In this document: in pieces, positions 24,223 to 35,600 of the stretch | Layout of the letters: each line of letters begins with the position of its first letter | Numbering within the stretch: position 1 is the stretch's first letter | Source of the DNA: Lolium rigidum | Taxonomy: Eukaryota; Streptophyta; Magnoliopsida; Poales; Poaceae | DNA: 64,000 bases | Assembly: GCF_022539505.1 (NCBI RefSeq) | Contig: NC_061514.1 | Span: 248,546,124 to 248,610,123 of the forward strand | Direction: 5' to 3' | Made by a program: the position numbers and the translations under genes | The notes under the pieces: model-generated | The model's database searches: none | The model's input: only the letters and a program-made list of their open reading frames with translations | What the model was told of the DNA's origin: nothing

Positions 24223-25374
24223 GTGAGCTTCCTCACCCATTAGTCTGATTTGCTTTTCTTCTTCTTCTGTAGAGTAAATCTTAGGTCTCACTTGCTGGAT
24301 CTGGTTCGGGGATTTATTGTGCTGTGCTACTCCGGCTCCCTCCTTGTAAAGTTGTAATGCTTTCTGATATTTGTACTGCACACATTCCCCTCTGCCATGT
24401 TATCCTGTCATGATTTAGTAAGTGTTGGTTCATATGGATGCTTCTAATACTTGATGTACATTCATATATGAGGAGTTGCTTCATGTTTTTTTACACATCA
24501 TGCATGATACGTGCTGTAGTTTGACGTTCAGTTTCCATCGTCCAGCTCTTGTATGCCGAAGTTATTATTTCATTATTCTCTTTCTTAGCTGGGTTTAGTG
24601 ATATGAATGACAACCTTCTCATTTATGTTGAAGATGATTTTTGTTGAGGAACAATTCAACCTATTTGTGCCACTCACCGGACCAAAAAGAAGACCCTGCG
24701 ACAGATTGGTGAATTATTTAACAAGAAGGTTGCTCCAAAGGATCTTTGTTGATTTAATGATGGTACTTAGCCATCTACCTGGATGCTTAGTGCTAATTTT
24801 TCAAATGCGTCATTTCCATAATGAATTCATTTTCAACTTCTTTAGTTGGCCCCTACATTAGTTAATCTATAGTTTAGTTGGGCCCTACATTAGTTAATCT
24901 ATAGTTTAGTTGAGCGCTCAGTTGGTATGTCTAAGAAAATAAGGCTTGCTTATCCTACGAAAAAATGATAAAAATTGTAGATACACCTTCTCTTTGTAAT
25001 TTTCATTTTTCCTTTTAGCTAGTATCTTCGGGTTTTGAGTTTTATTTTTAGAACCAAATCAAAGTATCATTCATTTGTTGAGTTGACTAGGTTTTCTGAA
25101 AATCATCCGGTTCATCTTTTAGCTGATGTAGTGTCAGCCAGATTTATGCCTGATTTTGCACTAGTGTATGGAGTTTCATATTCTCAATAGTTTTTTCCAT
25201 TAACAAACCACAACCTAGTTCGTAAGTATCCATACAGTACATCAGCTATAATTGAATATACTACGTAATATTTTTCTATTAGTATGATGACAAAGCTATA
25301 TACATCTAGTGAACTAAAAATGTTCTAGAAGTAAGAAATTTTATATGGCTATTAGTAGTTTTTTGCCTGTTCAT
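24223..25374. other. AT-rich stretch, possible TBC leader intron
   Basis: No gene. A 32-bp unit (TTAGTTGGCCCCTACATTAG...) is tandemly duplicated at 24842-24905. Confidence 0.45.
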
Positions 25375-26121
25375 TTTTTTTCGCGAAAACGCAAAAAGCT
25401 TTGCGTTTCGATGCATTGATAGAAAAAAGAAGTTGTATTTACAAATCCGAAGAATGGACCAACACCCACGCCATACAACTCAACCGAAGAAACCTAGTCT
25501 AAGGGAGAAGTTGGCGTAGCCCTCGTGCTCCCGCGTCCGCCCATGATCTTGCCTCGGCTTTGATCGTGTCGACTAGGGAGACCACTGAAGGCAGCTCGTT
25601 GTTGAAGACGATCGCGTTCCTATGCTTCCATACCCACCATGCCATGAGCATAATCAACGACGAGGTTCCTTTGCGCATATGACGTGGGTTGGATCGCACC
25701 ACCATCGTCCACCACTCCGCGAAGTCCCCTTCAACAACGGGAGGTCTGGCAGTAGATCGGATCCAAGATAGGACCTCATGCCAGATAATCCGCGAAAACG
25801 GGCACCCTGTAAGAATGTGTGACATAGTCTCCTTCGACTGGTCACAGAACACGCATCGCGGCCGATGAGGCAACTGGCAGCGTGCGAGTCTCTCACCCGT
25901 CCAACATCTGTCTTGGCAAGCTAGCCAGATGAAGAACCTCACCCCGGGCGGCACCCAAGATCTCCAGTTCAACTTCCAAGACCCCGAGACTAACGACCCT
26001 TGGAAAAGGGCATAGTAGCAGGTCTTAGAGGAGTACTGGCCATTGGTCGTCCACCGCCAGACAAGCTTGTCTGGCTCACTCGTCAGGTGCACCCCATGCA
26101 TCCTGGTCCACAGCTGAAGGG
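25375..26121 (-). mobile_element. 5'-truncated LINE copy with target duplication
   Basis: The minus strand encodes the last part of the same LINE family as at 7.5-10.4 kb: LVWRWTTNGQYSSKTCYYAL, VRFFIWLACQDRCWTG, the zf-RVT pattern CVFCDQSKETMSHILTGC, and ADAGARGLRQLLP at the end. The 3' end shows GTTTTCGCG followed by a short A tract (plus-strand T tract at 25374-25380). The flanks TTTTTGCCTGTTCAT (25360-25374) and TTTTTGCGTGTTCAT (26122-26136) form a 15-bp target duplication with one mismatch. Typical target-primed insertion; no full protein is possible. Confidence 0.92.
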
Positions 26122-26136
26122 TTTTTGCGTGTTCAT

Positions 26137-27567
26137 TCGCAAAGCATGATTGTCTCTTATGGTTAATTAATATTTTGGTTTTCAGTTTTGTCATTCTTAG
26201 AGTGGATGTAGTCATTCTTAGTCTTTAGTCTTAAGTTTCAGTTAGTGATGGCATCATTGATTTTCTTTAGCCCCAATTTTACTTGTCTTTCCTACTTCTT
26301 TTCTCTGTTTCTGTCGCCATTGTTACCTTCTATCTCTGCATTTGTTTGTTTTATTAATTCATTTGTCTCTTTCTTCATTCTTTCAGCTGTCATAATTTCT
26401 CATTTAATGTCCTCTTCGTCATTGTTTTGCAGACAAATTCTCTCAGCCTTCTGTAACTTACCCTTTTTGTTGAGTCTTTAGTGTATAATTTTGTTGTCAT
26501 CCTTTATTCATTTCTCAGTTAATGTCATGAGCTTTGATTTGTCTTTTTTAGTGTATAATTTTTGTGCATCAACTTGTGTTGCTAGAAATACATTCCCCAT
26601 TCACTGTTTTCCTTCATTTCCTCATTCTCCATTAATTCAGTCAGTCTCAGTTAACTATCTTATTTTCGATATGTATCTGTCTTTAGCTGTACCCACTAAA
26701 TCCAATAACGCTAATTTGTACCGAGTGCTCAGTCCATCCAACAAAAAACGGCCTCCCCTGTTGTCGTAGTCTCTGGGCTTTTACGCGATTCGGCAGATGA
26801 GCCTGTGGGCTCACAAATTCTGTCTGGCTCAGTTGGTAAAAACGCTAAGATAGGCACACGCATCTCCTGTGTCGCAAGTGAAGATCTTCCTGACAGGAAG
26901 AAACACCTGGGGCAAAAAGCATCTTGTTGCAACAAAAGAAATAGAGGAGAGCGGGAAAAAAGCATGAATGTGACTATGGGAGATAGAAAAGAAGACCACA
27001 AAAAGACCATCGGCTTGGATGCTGACCTGAATCGGAGATAACCACCATCCCTCTAGGTTAATGAGAAAAATCTCTTAAAAACTTCTCTACCCTTGCAGTT
27101 ACTTCAAAATCATTCTACCAAGTAAAGCTTCATGCTTTTTTAGTGTATAATTTTTCTGTATTATGTCAGTGATTCAACTTGTGTTGCTAGGAATACATTT
27201 CACATTCAGTGTTTTCCTTCATTTCCTCATTCTCCATTAATTCAGTGAGTCTCAGTTAACTATCTTATTTTCGATATGTATCTGTCTTTAGTCTGTTAGC
27301 ATTCATTACTAGTTCAGTTAGTCAGTCCTTCATCGTGTCTTTCTGACTTTCTCTCTTTTCAGTAGTCCTTAATTCATCACTAGTTCGTGCATTGTGTTAG
27401 TATTTTTTTAGTCTTTCTTCGTCTCTTCATTCATTCGCTTGTCCTCCTTCATTTTTTGTCAGTCTTGTCTACTTTTTATTTCTGTCACTTATTCTTTTTT
27501 TCATTCTTTATCAACTAAGCCCATCTCTCATTTTTTTTTTCTATCTTTGTTTCTTTCTATCTCTTGT
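26137..27567. repeat. T-rich region with a 150-bp direct duplication
   Basis: 26547-26692 and 27138-27293 are near-identical (TTTTTTAGTGTATAATTTTT ... TATGTATCTGTCTTTAG). The 450 bp between them differs in composition and includes CTGGCTCAGTTGGTAA at 26823-26838, a match to the RNA polymerase III A box, so it may hold a tRNA-derived SINE. Open frames here are T-rich low complexity and not genes. Confidence 0.55.
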
Positions 27568-28460
27568 GATGGATACGCATGTCCTCCTTTGCAATGTTGC
27601 AACAGATCAAAGATTAAGCTAAACAAGGGATGTAGGAAGTTTATTGACTCATCCTACTAATTACTGCCTGAACAAAAAATCAAATACTTGTAGCAAATAA
27701 TACTTTAACTACAATCAATATCATTCTACCAGGTATGCGTAGGGCATGGGGTCAGTTGAACCCTCAAAAGCTTGAGAATAAACATGCTGATATAAGCATT
27801 GTCAGTTAACCAGATGCAATGTACATCTTAAAAATAGATATGGGGTCAACTAAGACCGAACAAACAATGGAATATATTAGTACAATTCCAATACGCAACT
27901 GCTCATAAATGGAATACTACTAGAAGAAAATCTGATTTAAAAAACAACGTTCCAAGCAGGCTAGGCAAACTCCCTACCTTTGGTAGAAGGATCGTGAGTG
28001 AGAGCCCTTGTAGGAGACACGGGTGGGGGAGGTGATCGGGGCCTCTGAATCACACGGGGCATGTGAATCTGGAATCAGAAGAAGAAAAACAAACCCTCTA
28101 CTGATACCAATGCCAGCCTCCGCCCGCGTCGAGTATTTCTTATCCGGCGACCGGAGCTGCTCGGCGGGGGGTTAGGGCAAGGGTGAAACGGGGACCCCGA
28201 ATACAGAGGCAGGGAGGGTGGCCGGTTAGCGGCTACGGTGGCGATGGTGGCACATGCTGTGGTTGCGGAGGAGGGGTGGGCCGTACTGGATGCCACGGGG
28301 GCAGCTGTCGAGGGGCGGGCGGGCCGGGGGTGTGGGGGGGGTGTTATTAGGTGGAGCTGGTTGCGAGGAAGACAACATAAACTAGCACATTATTCACATC
28401 ATTGTTTTAAGAAGATCTGATCTTATGCGTCCAAGTACCAGACTACGGTTTTTTTTTGAG
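27568..28460. repeat. Left arm of a long inverted repeat
   Basis: The reverse complement of this arm matches 28678-29185 plus 31989-32357. Matching landmarks include GGATACGCATGTCCTCC (left, 27571) against GGAGGACATGTGTATCC (right, 32340s), CATGGGGTCAGTTGAACCC against GGGTTCAACTGACCCCATG, and GGCTAGGCAAACTCCCTACC against GGTAGGGAGTTTGCCTAGCC. The central part is GC-rich, the outer part AT-rich. The arms are diverged (indels and substitutions), so the repeat is not recent. There is no coding frame with recognisable domains. Confidence 0.88.
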
Positions 28461-28677
28461 GTTTCAGCCTAATTAGGCCACACAGACCAGCCCTTATAAA
28501 GAAAGAAGCCTTTCCCTCTTCTTTCAAGGTGGATCCATGGATGATGGCTCGGTTATCTTCGAATGCTGGATCATACTTGTAAATATAACTTCTACAAATT
28601 TGTAAACGAGTGAAGTGCATCACATGTACCTAAACTATTCCGAGTGTCATACCTCCAAGATGTTTCAAAATAGTCAA
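28461..28677. other. Spacer of the long inverted repeat
   Basis: About 217 bp of non-paired sequence between the two arms; no gene. Confidence 0.6.
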
Positions 28678-29185
28678 GTCGTCCACTCAAGAAAAAAAAC
28701 TGTTGTTTGGTACTCGGACGCGTCAGATCAGATCTTTTTAAAACAATGACGCGAATAATGCGCTAGTTTGCTTCCGCTTCCTCGCAACCAGCTCCACTTA
28801 CCCCCCGTCGACAGCTGCCCCGTGGCGTCCACCACGGCCCACCCCTTCCTCCGCAACCACAGCCCCTGCCCCCATCGCCACCACTGCCGCTAACCGCCCA
28901 CCCTCCCTCCCTCCCTCTCTATTTGGGGTCCTCGTTTCACCGTGCCGGGCAGCTCCGGTCGACGGATAAGAAATAATAGACACGAGCGGAGGCTGGCAGC
29001 TGTAGAGCGTTTGTTTTTCTTTTCATATTCCAAATTCACGTGCCCCGTGTGATTCAGAGGCTCTGTCACCTGCCCCGCCCGTCTTCTATAAGGGCTCTCC
29101 CTCACGATCCTTCCACCGAAGGTAGGGAGTTTGCCTAGCCTTCTTGGAACATTGTTTTTGAGATCGAGTTTTCTTCAAGTAGTAT
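28678..29185. repeat. Right arm of the long inverted repeat, part 1
   Basis: Complementary to 27900-28460 of the left arm, including CTCGCAACCAGCTCCACTTA against TAGGTGGAGCTGGTTGCGAG. The arm is cut by the LTR element starting at 29186 and resumes at 31989. Confidence 0.85.
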
Positions 29186-29643
29186 TGATGAGGGACAAAA
29201 GAGAAAATAAAATAAAGTAAACCGAACTAATATCTAGTACTAGCTTCTACAAACTTCTACTATATTCTAGGTAATATGGTCCTGTAGTTATATGTGTTGT
29301 AGTGGTTTCCTGAGTATTCTAATATAAGTTGTAACTAGAATATTTGTAGTTCTTTCCCTAGCTTATGTAGTGTTCTCTAGAACACTATAGTTGTAAGTAA
29401 AGCTAAGTAGTGAAGGCTTATGCAGCCTATAAATAGAGGTGTAACCTCTGCCTATGTAATTGGACTATGTACCCCTACCTATCAATCAAATAAATAGAAC
29501 ATTGTGTTCTGTCTTAGATCTTGGACTAGATCTTGTGTGTTGATAGTTTTGAATTGAACTCGTTACATCCCTGCCCCTAGTGCGATATCTAGCTTACGCC
29601 CCTAGAACGATATCTAGTGCAGCACGTTGAAGCGGTTCCTTCA
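29186..29643 (+). repeat. 5' LTR of the 2.8-kb gypsy element
   Basis: 458 bp aligning to 31563-31988 over its length, with GCCTATAAATAG as its TATA box near 29427. The right copy lacks a few short segments. Confidence 0.88.
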
Positions 29644-29703
29644 ACAATTGCTTTGCTAATCCGGTCCAGCTGTTGGTTTCCTCATTGAGAGTTGCACCAA
29701 GCA

Positions 29704-31587
29704 ATGGAGGAATTGGGGAAAACAGTGGATGTTGTAGATCAACAAATCCATGCGCTCCGTGAAGATCTTAACCGCAGATTTGATCAGCTAGTTGAGATGG
29801 TAAGAAAGGGTGTTCCTCCCGTTGCCAATGAAGAATCATCAAAGGAGGCAGATGATAGGCGTCGAAGAATGGGGGGTCATCTTGAAGCAAAAACACCTCA
29901 TCCACATGTTGTTCAGCGTACTTCAAGGAGGCCAATGTATGTTGAAGCTTATGAAGGTGACGAATATGATGAGGGCCTTGAAGAACCTGAATATGATGAG
30001 GGCCTTGAAGAACCTGATCTCTATACATATCCGAGAGTACACAACTCTACATATGCGAGGGATACATAGAAGGTGAGAGCTGAGATCCCCATTTTTAACG
30101 GAAATGTTGATATTGAGGGGTGCCTTGATTGGTTGTATGAGGTGGCGACTTTCTTTGAGGTAATGAATATTCCAGAAGACCGTAGAGTTTCTTTGGTTGC
30201 ATACAAGCTGAAAGGGGGAGCTGGTGCATGGTGGCATCGCCTTCAAGAAGACTGCAGACTAAGAGGAAAACTTCGTGTGCGATCTTGGCGGCAAATGAAG
30301 AACCTTTTGAAAGGGAGGTTTTATGATCAGATCCTATTCATTCAGTTTCAGAATTGTGCCCAAGGTAATAGGACTGTTTCAGAATATACGTTCCAGATAA
30401 TATACAGAAGAGTTTCTAAGGCTACAAGTGAGGTGCAACCTTGCTGAAACCGAAGATCAACAAGTTGCAAGGTATGTCAATGTGCTCAATGATGCTATCC
30501 AGAACCATTTGATGATGCAACAAATTTGGTCCATTGATCAAGCACAAGCTCCAGCCTTAAAGGCTGAAAGGTTGGTGTGGACAAGAAGGGCAAGTAAGAC
30601 TCCATTATCGGCGGAACAACCTGTCCCAAAGCAAGCTGGAGGCAAGAGTAGGGCAGAGCAAGTGATGAAATGCTACAAGTGCGGTGAAGAGGGACACGTA
30701 TCTAGCAACTACCCATTGAGGAAATTTTTCAACACAACAATCCATAATGGCAAAGACGACGAAAAATATCAATCTGAAGATGTAGAAGGACAAGATGTTT
30801 GTGAAGAGGAGGGAGAAGAGGTGATATGCATGATTCAGCTCCTCGTGTGCTCAACACCACAACCCGACAATGCACAACGGAAGAAAATATTTGATAGCAG
30901 ATGCTCGATGAATGGCAGGGTATGCAAATTAGTGATTGATAGTTGCAACTGTGAAAATCTTATCTCTCAAAATTTGGTGAACCATTTAAAGCTTGAGACA
31001 CATGATCATCCAAACCCCTACACTATTGGATGGATCAAGAAAGGAGTGGATATGAGGGTCACGAAACAATGCAACCTGCCACGTACTATCGCTGAAATGT
31101 GTTATGTGATGTTGTTGATATGGATGCCAGCCATGTTCTTCTTGGGAGACCTTGGCAATTTGATGTGGATACAACACACAAAGGGAAGAAAAATTCTTAC
31201 TCTTTCACTTGGAACAAGCGGAAGATCATCATTCTACCAAACCAATCAAATCGTAATAGCTCTAGGGCGAAGGAGAAAAGCGACTACAAACGGAGGCTAA
31301 AATCATTCCAAGTTGATGATAAGGTGATGGTATACCTCCGGAAAGAAAGACCGCCCTTAGACATTAAAGGGAAACTTAGACGGCGGAAATATGGACCCTT
31401 CTCTATTCTAAGGAAGATAAATGATAATGCTTATGTGATAGATCTTCCAACTGAGATGGGAATCCCCAACACATTTAATATGGCAGACTTGGCTCTTTAT
31501 CATCCAGAACAAGCACTCTATGAAGATAACTCGAGGTCGAGTTCTAAACAACAAGGGGAGGATGATGAGGTACAAAAGAGAAAATAA
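29704..31587 (+). pseudogene. gag - protease remnant - integrase C-terminus, broken
   Basis: An N-terminal coiled-coil segment (VDVVDQQIHALREDLNRRF) is followed by an in-frame TAG at 30067-30069, then the retrotransposon gag domain (IPIFNGNVDIEGCLDWLYEV, YKLKGGAGAWWHRLQ, WRQMKNLLKGRF). A frame change near 30430 leads to the zinc knuckle CYKCGEEGHVSSNY, in which the last cysteine is tyrosine. The protease motif reads VIDSCNC instead of an intact DSG. Near 31200-31260 the linker between protease and RT runs directly into KSFQVDDKVMVYLRKER and KYGPFSILRKINDNAYVIDL, the integrase C-terminal domain of gypsy elements. Confidence 0.85.
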
Positions 31588-31988
31588 AATAAAGAAAACC
31601 GAACTAATACCTAGTACTAGCTTCTACACACTTGTACTATATTCTAGGTAATATGGTCCTCTAGTAACATGTGTTGTAGTGGTTTCCAGAGTATTCATTA
31701 TAAGTTGTAACTAGAATATTTGTAGTTCTTTCCCTAGCTTATGTAGTGTTCTCTAGAACACTCTAGTTGTAAGTAGAGCTAAGTAGTGAAGGCTCATGCA
31801 GCCTATAAAGAGGTCCAACCTCTACGTATGTAATTGGACTATGTACCCCTACCTATCAAATAAATAGAACCTTGTGTTCTGTCTTAGATCTTGGACTAGA
31901 TCTTGTGTGTTGAGAGTTTTGAATTGAACTCTTGGCAGCCCTGCCCCTAGAGCGATATCTAGCGCAACACGTTGAAGCGGTTCCTTCA
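31563..31988 (+). repeat. 3' LTR of the 2.8-kb gypsy element
   Basis: 426 bp, the partner of 29186-29643. It begins TGATGAGGTAC and ends GGTTCCTTCA. The last codons of the internal ORF run into its start. Confidence 0.87.
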
Positions 31989-32357
31989 CTAAATGTGATG
32001 TCCACGTTGTAGCAACACAGTGGAGTTGTTCCTCCCCAACATTTTGCTGCTTCAAGTATTCAATTGTTTGTTCGGTCTCAGTTGACTTCATAGCCATTCA
32101 TATGATGAACATTGCATCTGTTTCCCTGCTTATGTCAGCATATTTATTCTCAAGGTTTTGAGGGTTCAACTGACCCCATGCCCTACGCATACCTGGTAGA
32201 ATGATATTGATTATAGTTAAAGTATTATTTGCTACGAGTATTTGATTTTTTGGTCAGGCAGTGATTAGTAGGATGAGTCAATAAACTTCGTACATCCCTT
32301 GTTTAGATTAACCTTTAATATGTTCCAACATTGCAAAGGAGGACATGTGTATCCATT
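31989..32357. repeat. Right arm of the long inverted repeat, part 2
   Basis: Continues the arm interrupted at 29185; complementary to 27568-27900 (for example CATTGCAAAGGAGGACATG against CATGTCCTCCTTTGCAATG, allowing one change). Confidence 0.87.
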
Positions 32358-32604
32358 GTACATCTGATATTTCTTCATTATTAATGTTGACAGTGAGAAA
32401 CAATGTAGTAATCTGAATTGATGACGTCTGTTAGCTACATTTTATTGCAGATGTGCTTTTGTATCATTTGGTTCCCTTTGATTTTATATAGTCCATACTA
32501 TTTGCAGACACAAGTTTACTCAAATTCATATGCAGTTACCTCAAAATAAATGACGGGGTATCTTTCTCGCTATATAGTGAAGGTATCATCAAGTACTCAC
32601 TGAA
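32358..32604 (+). promoter_or_regulatory. TBC gene leader sequence
   Basis: AT-rich. TATGCAG at 32529-32535 looks like a 3' splice site, which would make 32536-32604 the leader part of the first coding exon. No TATA box at a suitable distance was recognised. Confidence 0.4.
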
Positions 32605-35600
32605 ATGGATAAGAAGAATGAAGTCAATGACATAGAACCTGGACCAGATTCTTCTCGGTCCGTGGACATATTTGGATTTATAAAGACTGAACAAAATAAC
32701 TCTCAGGAGGGCGTTCTGAAAAGCAGATCCACACATGAACGCGGAAGGTATGACCAGGGGTCTCTTGTTACTTGTTAGTCCTCATATGTTTGATTAGTTG
32801 AGTCAGTAAATCTTCTTTATAAGTTACCTTGTCTCTTTCTATGAATATGTTAGTTCGTTTCTATGTGGCGTGGCATTAAAAAAATAGATCTACAGGGGAG
32901 GCCAGGTCTAAAACGCTGGACTGGGTGTGCACTCTTATGCCACTAGCCAACCGAGTGACGTTTGATTCTATGTTTCTTGCGACATAGCCATATCTGTTTC
33001 TGTAGTTTATACATTTATATGCTTATTATGCATGGACCTTCTTAGCAAATTTTGTGAGAACGGTTGTCATATATTTGACTCCTTGTATGATAAAGTATAC
33101 CTCGTACTTACTATCTGGCTTATGTACTCTGGTACCATGTTGCTGCATGCATCAGGCTTATCTAAATTAGCTGTAAACTTTTCTTTTCTCTAAGCAATCT
33201 GACTCACGGGCAATTCTTTTTGATATTGTAGAGAGGAAAGGAAGATAAGAAAGTGGAGGAAGATGATAGGCACTGGTGGTAGCGAATGGAAGCATTATTG
33301 TAGGAGGAATCCTCATGTGGTCAAAAGAAGAATAAGGAAAGGAATTCCTGATTGTCTTAGAGGACTTGTTTGGCAGTTGATTTCAGGAAGCAGGGACCTC
33401 CTGCTAATGAATCCTGGTGTTTATGAGGTACTCATAATCATCCTTCTGGTTGAATCATTTGGCGCTAATGTTGGTATTGCTGCTTCTTATAGTGGTAACT
33501 GATAAGATTCTTTTTAATTCTTCTTAAAATAGTCCATCGGTTCATAACTGGATGTCATTTTAGAAGTCCACAACATGTATCTTTGAACCATTATTTTTTG
33601 TATGCATAGTATTTTTCATGACGAATCTAATAGTACTACTTTAACCTTACCAGTGTAAACTAATTATGTAAAAATGATCTATATCTCCTAGTATTCACTC
33701 CCACTCCTCATATCATATACCACTTAGATGAATTGATCATACCTCTTTATCATTTTTAATATACTTCATTAGTAACTACTAGGTTAAAGTTTAACTGCAG
33801 GCTTTCTATCAAGTAATTTATTTACAACGAGCTAGTAGATCTGAAGGGGTACATCACAAAATTCCTTTGGTGTATCTTATACATTTTATCTCTTTCGATC
33901 TACATGTGCTGTTAGGAGAATAAGATAGCTAAATTCTGCAGGTTATTTATAAGGATTTTACTTACTGCTGATCATATTTATTCAAGCTCATATTTAGCTG
34001 CACTCTGTGCAGGTGCCTCTATTGTACTTATTCCAGACTTGAGTGGGATTTTTTTATGTAACTATGTTTTCTTTGAACAGACTCTGGTCATATACGAGAC
34101 ATCAACATCAGAATTGGACATTATTCGTGACATATCGCGTACATTTCCATCTCATGTTTTCTTCCAACAGAGACATGGCCCAGGTCAAAGATCTCTGTAT
34201 AACGTTTTAAAAGCGTACTCTGTTTATGATAGGGACGTTGGATATGTGCAGGTTTGTGTTCACACCCCGCCAGCATATTACCTAGGGATGAACATATTCT
34301 CTGGATTAACATGCTGTTACTTTTGCGCGATCATGATGCAGGGAATGGGATTTATAGCAGGGTTGCTGCTTCTTTATATGAGCGAGGAGGATGCATTTTG
34401 GTTAATTGTAGCTTTGCTAAAAGGAGCTGTCCATGCACCAATGGAAGGCTTGTATCAGGTGAACAAACTTCTTTGATGATTTTTGTTGCCTGTGGCAGCC
34501 AACTCATATGACTTTACTTCAGAGTCGTGAATGGGAGTTTTTTTTTGTTCTGATATGTTTATGTTATCTTATACTATAGTTTTTTCCTCTCATTTGGATA
34601 TACTTAAATATTGAACCAAAATTACTTCCTTTTTCTCCTGGGCAGATGTTTCGCAACTTGTTCAGAAATATTTTTCTTTCTTTTGAGTAACTAGTCATAT
34701 GCAAAATTATGGAACATTTTCTGGAAAGAATCTGTATATTCTGAGTACTATTTAACAAACGTTAATGTTTGTACTTGCTGAACAGCCTGGTTTGCCGCTC
34801 GTGCAACAATATTTGTTTCAATTTGAGAGATTAGTTAGAGAGCACATGCCAAAGTTGGGAGAACATTTTATTGAAGAAATGATAAATCCGAGCATGTATG
34901 CAAGTCAATGGTTTATCACGGTTTTCTCATATTCCTTTCCATTTCATATAACTCTTAGAGTTTGGGATGTCTTCCTTTACGAGGTAAGAATCTTTGCCCT
35001 TCATACTTGTTTCCTGTCTGGTGTTTATCCCAGCTTATGAGTTGTGAGATGTGCTTTACTGATTTTGCAAGCATGTTCGCTTCATATATGGTATGGTTAC
35101 AAGTTTTACATTAACATTCTCCTTTAGAGCTTTTTTTAGAAGAAATTTTATACAGATGTATATAATCTCCCCTCGTTTCCCCTTGGACCTGTATAACCAT
35201 TAGTTGTTCTAGTATCGCATATTCTAACACGCACTAACTGTGGCGTCTGATGTGGATGTTAGGTAAATAGTATCAGTTGTGGAGTTATTTCGTGCTTCGG
35301 TTCCTTAGGATGACTGAATGCACCTTAAAATTTAATTTTCAGATGAACTGCAGTGTCAATATAGGAGCAAGATAGAATCGTTTTGTGATCAGTTAGTTAC
35401 CACCTCTAATAATTGTGAAGTTCCCTTGTAGAGAAGCGCTCTGGAGAACATGTAATGTAGTTTTATTTATGCGTTACAAAAAATTGAATGTAGCTAACAC
35501 TTATCAATGGGGTCCTACTCAAATGTATTTCTAATAAGACACAGGAGCTTTTGTTTCCATTTATTTCATACTCTTTTATATTTAAAATCAAAAGTTTGAC

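Larger units (their letters stand above)
29186..31988 (+). mobile_element. Internally deleted Ty3/gypsy LTR retrotransposon
   Basis: Direct LTRs at 29186-29643 and 31563-31988 (each TG...CA), with TATAAATAG in the left LTR and a purine-rich tract (AAGGGGAGGA, 31553-31562) just before the right LTR. The interior encodes a gag, a protease remnant and then only the C-terminal end of integrase; reverse transcriptase, RNase H and the integrase core are absent. The primer-binding site is not recognisable and the 5-bp flanks (AGTAT, CTAAA) do not match, so the copy is old or rearranged. It sits inside the right arm of the inverted repeat. Confidence 0.88.

Noticed and set aside
26245..27660. Several short open frames with Ser/Phe/Leu-rich translations
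   Set aside because: Products of a T-rich repetitive region; no start context or domain.
32880..32960. Sequence with tRNA-like A-box pattern on the minus strand (GGTTGGCTAGTGGC)
   Set aside because: A cloverleaf could not be drawn and no B box at the right distance was seen; could be SINE debris but not supported.
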